This document shows positions 63,311-64,000 of a stretch of 64,000 nt of DNA, one piece after another. The stretch is taken from assembly GCA_025642075.2 (NCBI GenBank), contig JAODUO010000946.1:121075-185074 (forward strand), in the 5' to 3' direction. Position numbers and translations under genes: made by a program. Each line of letters starts with the position of its first letter. Positions within the stretch are counted from its first letter, which is position 1. Under the pieces are notes generated by a model that had not been told where the DNA came from, did not search any database, and saw only the letters and a program-made list of their open reading frames with translations. Origin of the DNA: Ridgeia piscesae. Its lineage: Eukaryota; Annelida; Polychaeta; Sabellida; Siboglinidae.

Positions 63311-64000
63311 GTGACTACGTTGTGTAATTGTATCTACAGCCCCACAAAAAAACAGTAATTATACTACACCTAGCTACCGTGTCCCTAAATATTGAGGAGG
63401 GCTAAGCCCACGTTCCACAAACGCTGGGAAGCTGAGTCCCCCAAACACCACACGGTTCCAACCCAAGAATCGGGGGTTGCCTTGATATCTAGCAAGATCT
63501 CTAGGCATTACTTAGATCACCAGCGCGCTAGCTATAGTCTATAAGTTATCTAACATATTATAAGTATTTTACATACCACGAACAAATCATTGTGTGAACA
63601 AATTAAACGCATAAGACATGTTAAAATCTCCAGAGTTTCGTAACAACTCTTCTCAACGTCATGCATCCTCTTGAGCGTGGCGAATTTGTGGGCCACCCAT
63701 CTGGGGCCATCAGACTTTCCCCAGACCCCCCCCCCATATATTTAGAAAAAGGTGCTTGTTTTAATGTAAATGTAGGTTTGTGGAAAGTATGAAAGTAGTG
63801 TCGCCAAAAATCATCAGGACTACCCCTCCCCAGTCTCCATAGTGACAAAGACAAGTACATTTAGACCTATATATAGCTATGGTAATACGCATATATAGGT
63901 ATTATATAGACTACATGCGTTTGTCGTCCGTATGTTCTACATGACAATTTGCCACAGTCGTACCCAGTAGGCCTATATAACCAGCCAAATTAAAGTCAAT
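63311..64000. other. Upstream flank of the kinesin gene
   Basis: No gene recognised; includes a C-run (63726-63735) and a final AT-rich stretch with tatata words. The 79-codon minus-strand frame at 63621-63860 has no known similarity to me. Confidence 0.4.

Overview
The window looks like nuclear DNA of an animal, most likely a marine invertebrate. A mollusc or another lophotrochozoan is my guess, but nothing in the sequence fixes the phylum. The reasons are spliced genes with GT-AG introns, AT-rich introns of up to 43 kb, long dinucleotide arrays ((CA)n, (GA)n, (TA)n), several minisatellites, and many short non-autonomous transposons. No bacterial or viral gene organisation is visible.

The main gene lies on the minus strand from about 63.1 kb leftwards. 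It encodes a kinesin-3 of the KIF13/Khc-73 type. I assembled eight coding exons by matching the conserved motor sequence and checking splice sites and codon phase. They lie at 62980-63037, 61759-61846, 18953-18992, 17665-17722, 15820-15912, 14660-14840, 11888-11972 and 10451-10585. Together they give an uninterrupted 246-residue N-terminal half of the motor domain, with the P-loop GQTGSGKS and switch I NSESSRSH. Switch II and the rest of the protein are not found and must lie beyond the left edge. Intron 2 is about 42.8 kb and fills two thirds of the window. Upstream of exon 1 is a GC/CpG-richer stretch with a YY1-like motif and a short upstream ORF.

At the left end, on the plus strand, 948-2882 is a single-exon 644-codon gene for a Thr-rich, mucin-like, single-pass membrane protein. 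It has a signal sequence, two furin-type sites, one membrane segment, a basic tail ending in a PDZ-ligand-like TVV, and a poly(A) signal 24 bases after the stop. If the kinesin continues to the left, this gene is nested antisense in kinesin intron 8.

Almost everything else is repetitive. The most notable item is a 47-bp minisatellite (about 8.94-10.45 kb) abutting exon 8. Its unit is a copy of the exon's own last bases plus its 5' splice site, so the pre-mRNA carries some twenty decoy donors. A hAT-like MITE family (about 290 bp, ends CAKRGCTTTATGCAG-like, 8-bp target duplications) has about a dozen copies or fragments, clustered at 43.9-50.3 kb, and includes one clear insertion of a copy into another copy. 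Several foldback elements occur, the largest an 838-bp imperfect palindrome at 13198-14035. There are also 22-bp, 37-bp, 20/40-bp and 53-bp tandem arrays, two tRNA-like SINE heads and decayed LINE tails. I saw no CRISPR array, rRNA or convincing functional tRNA.
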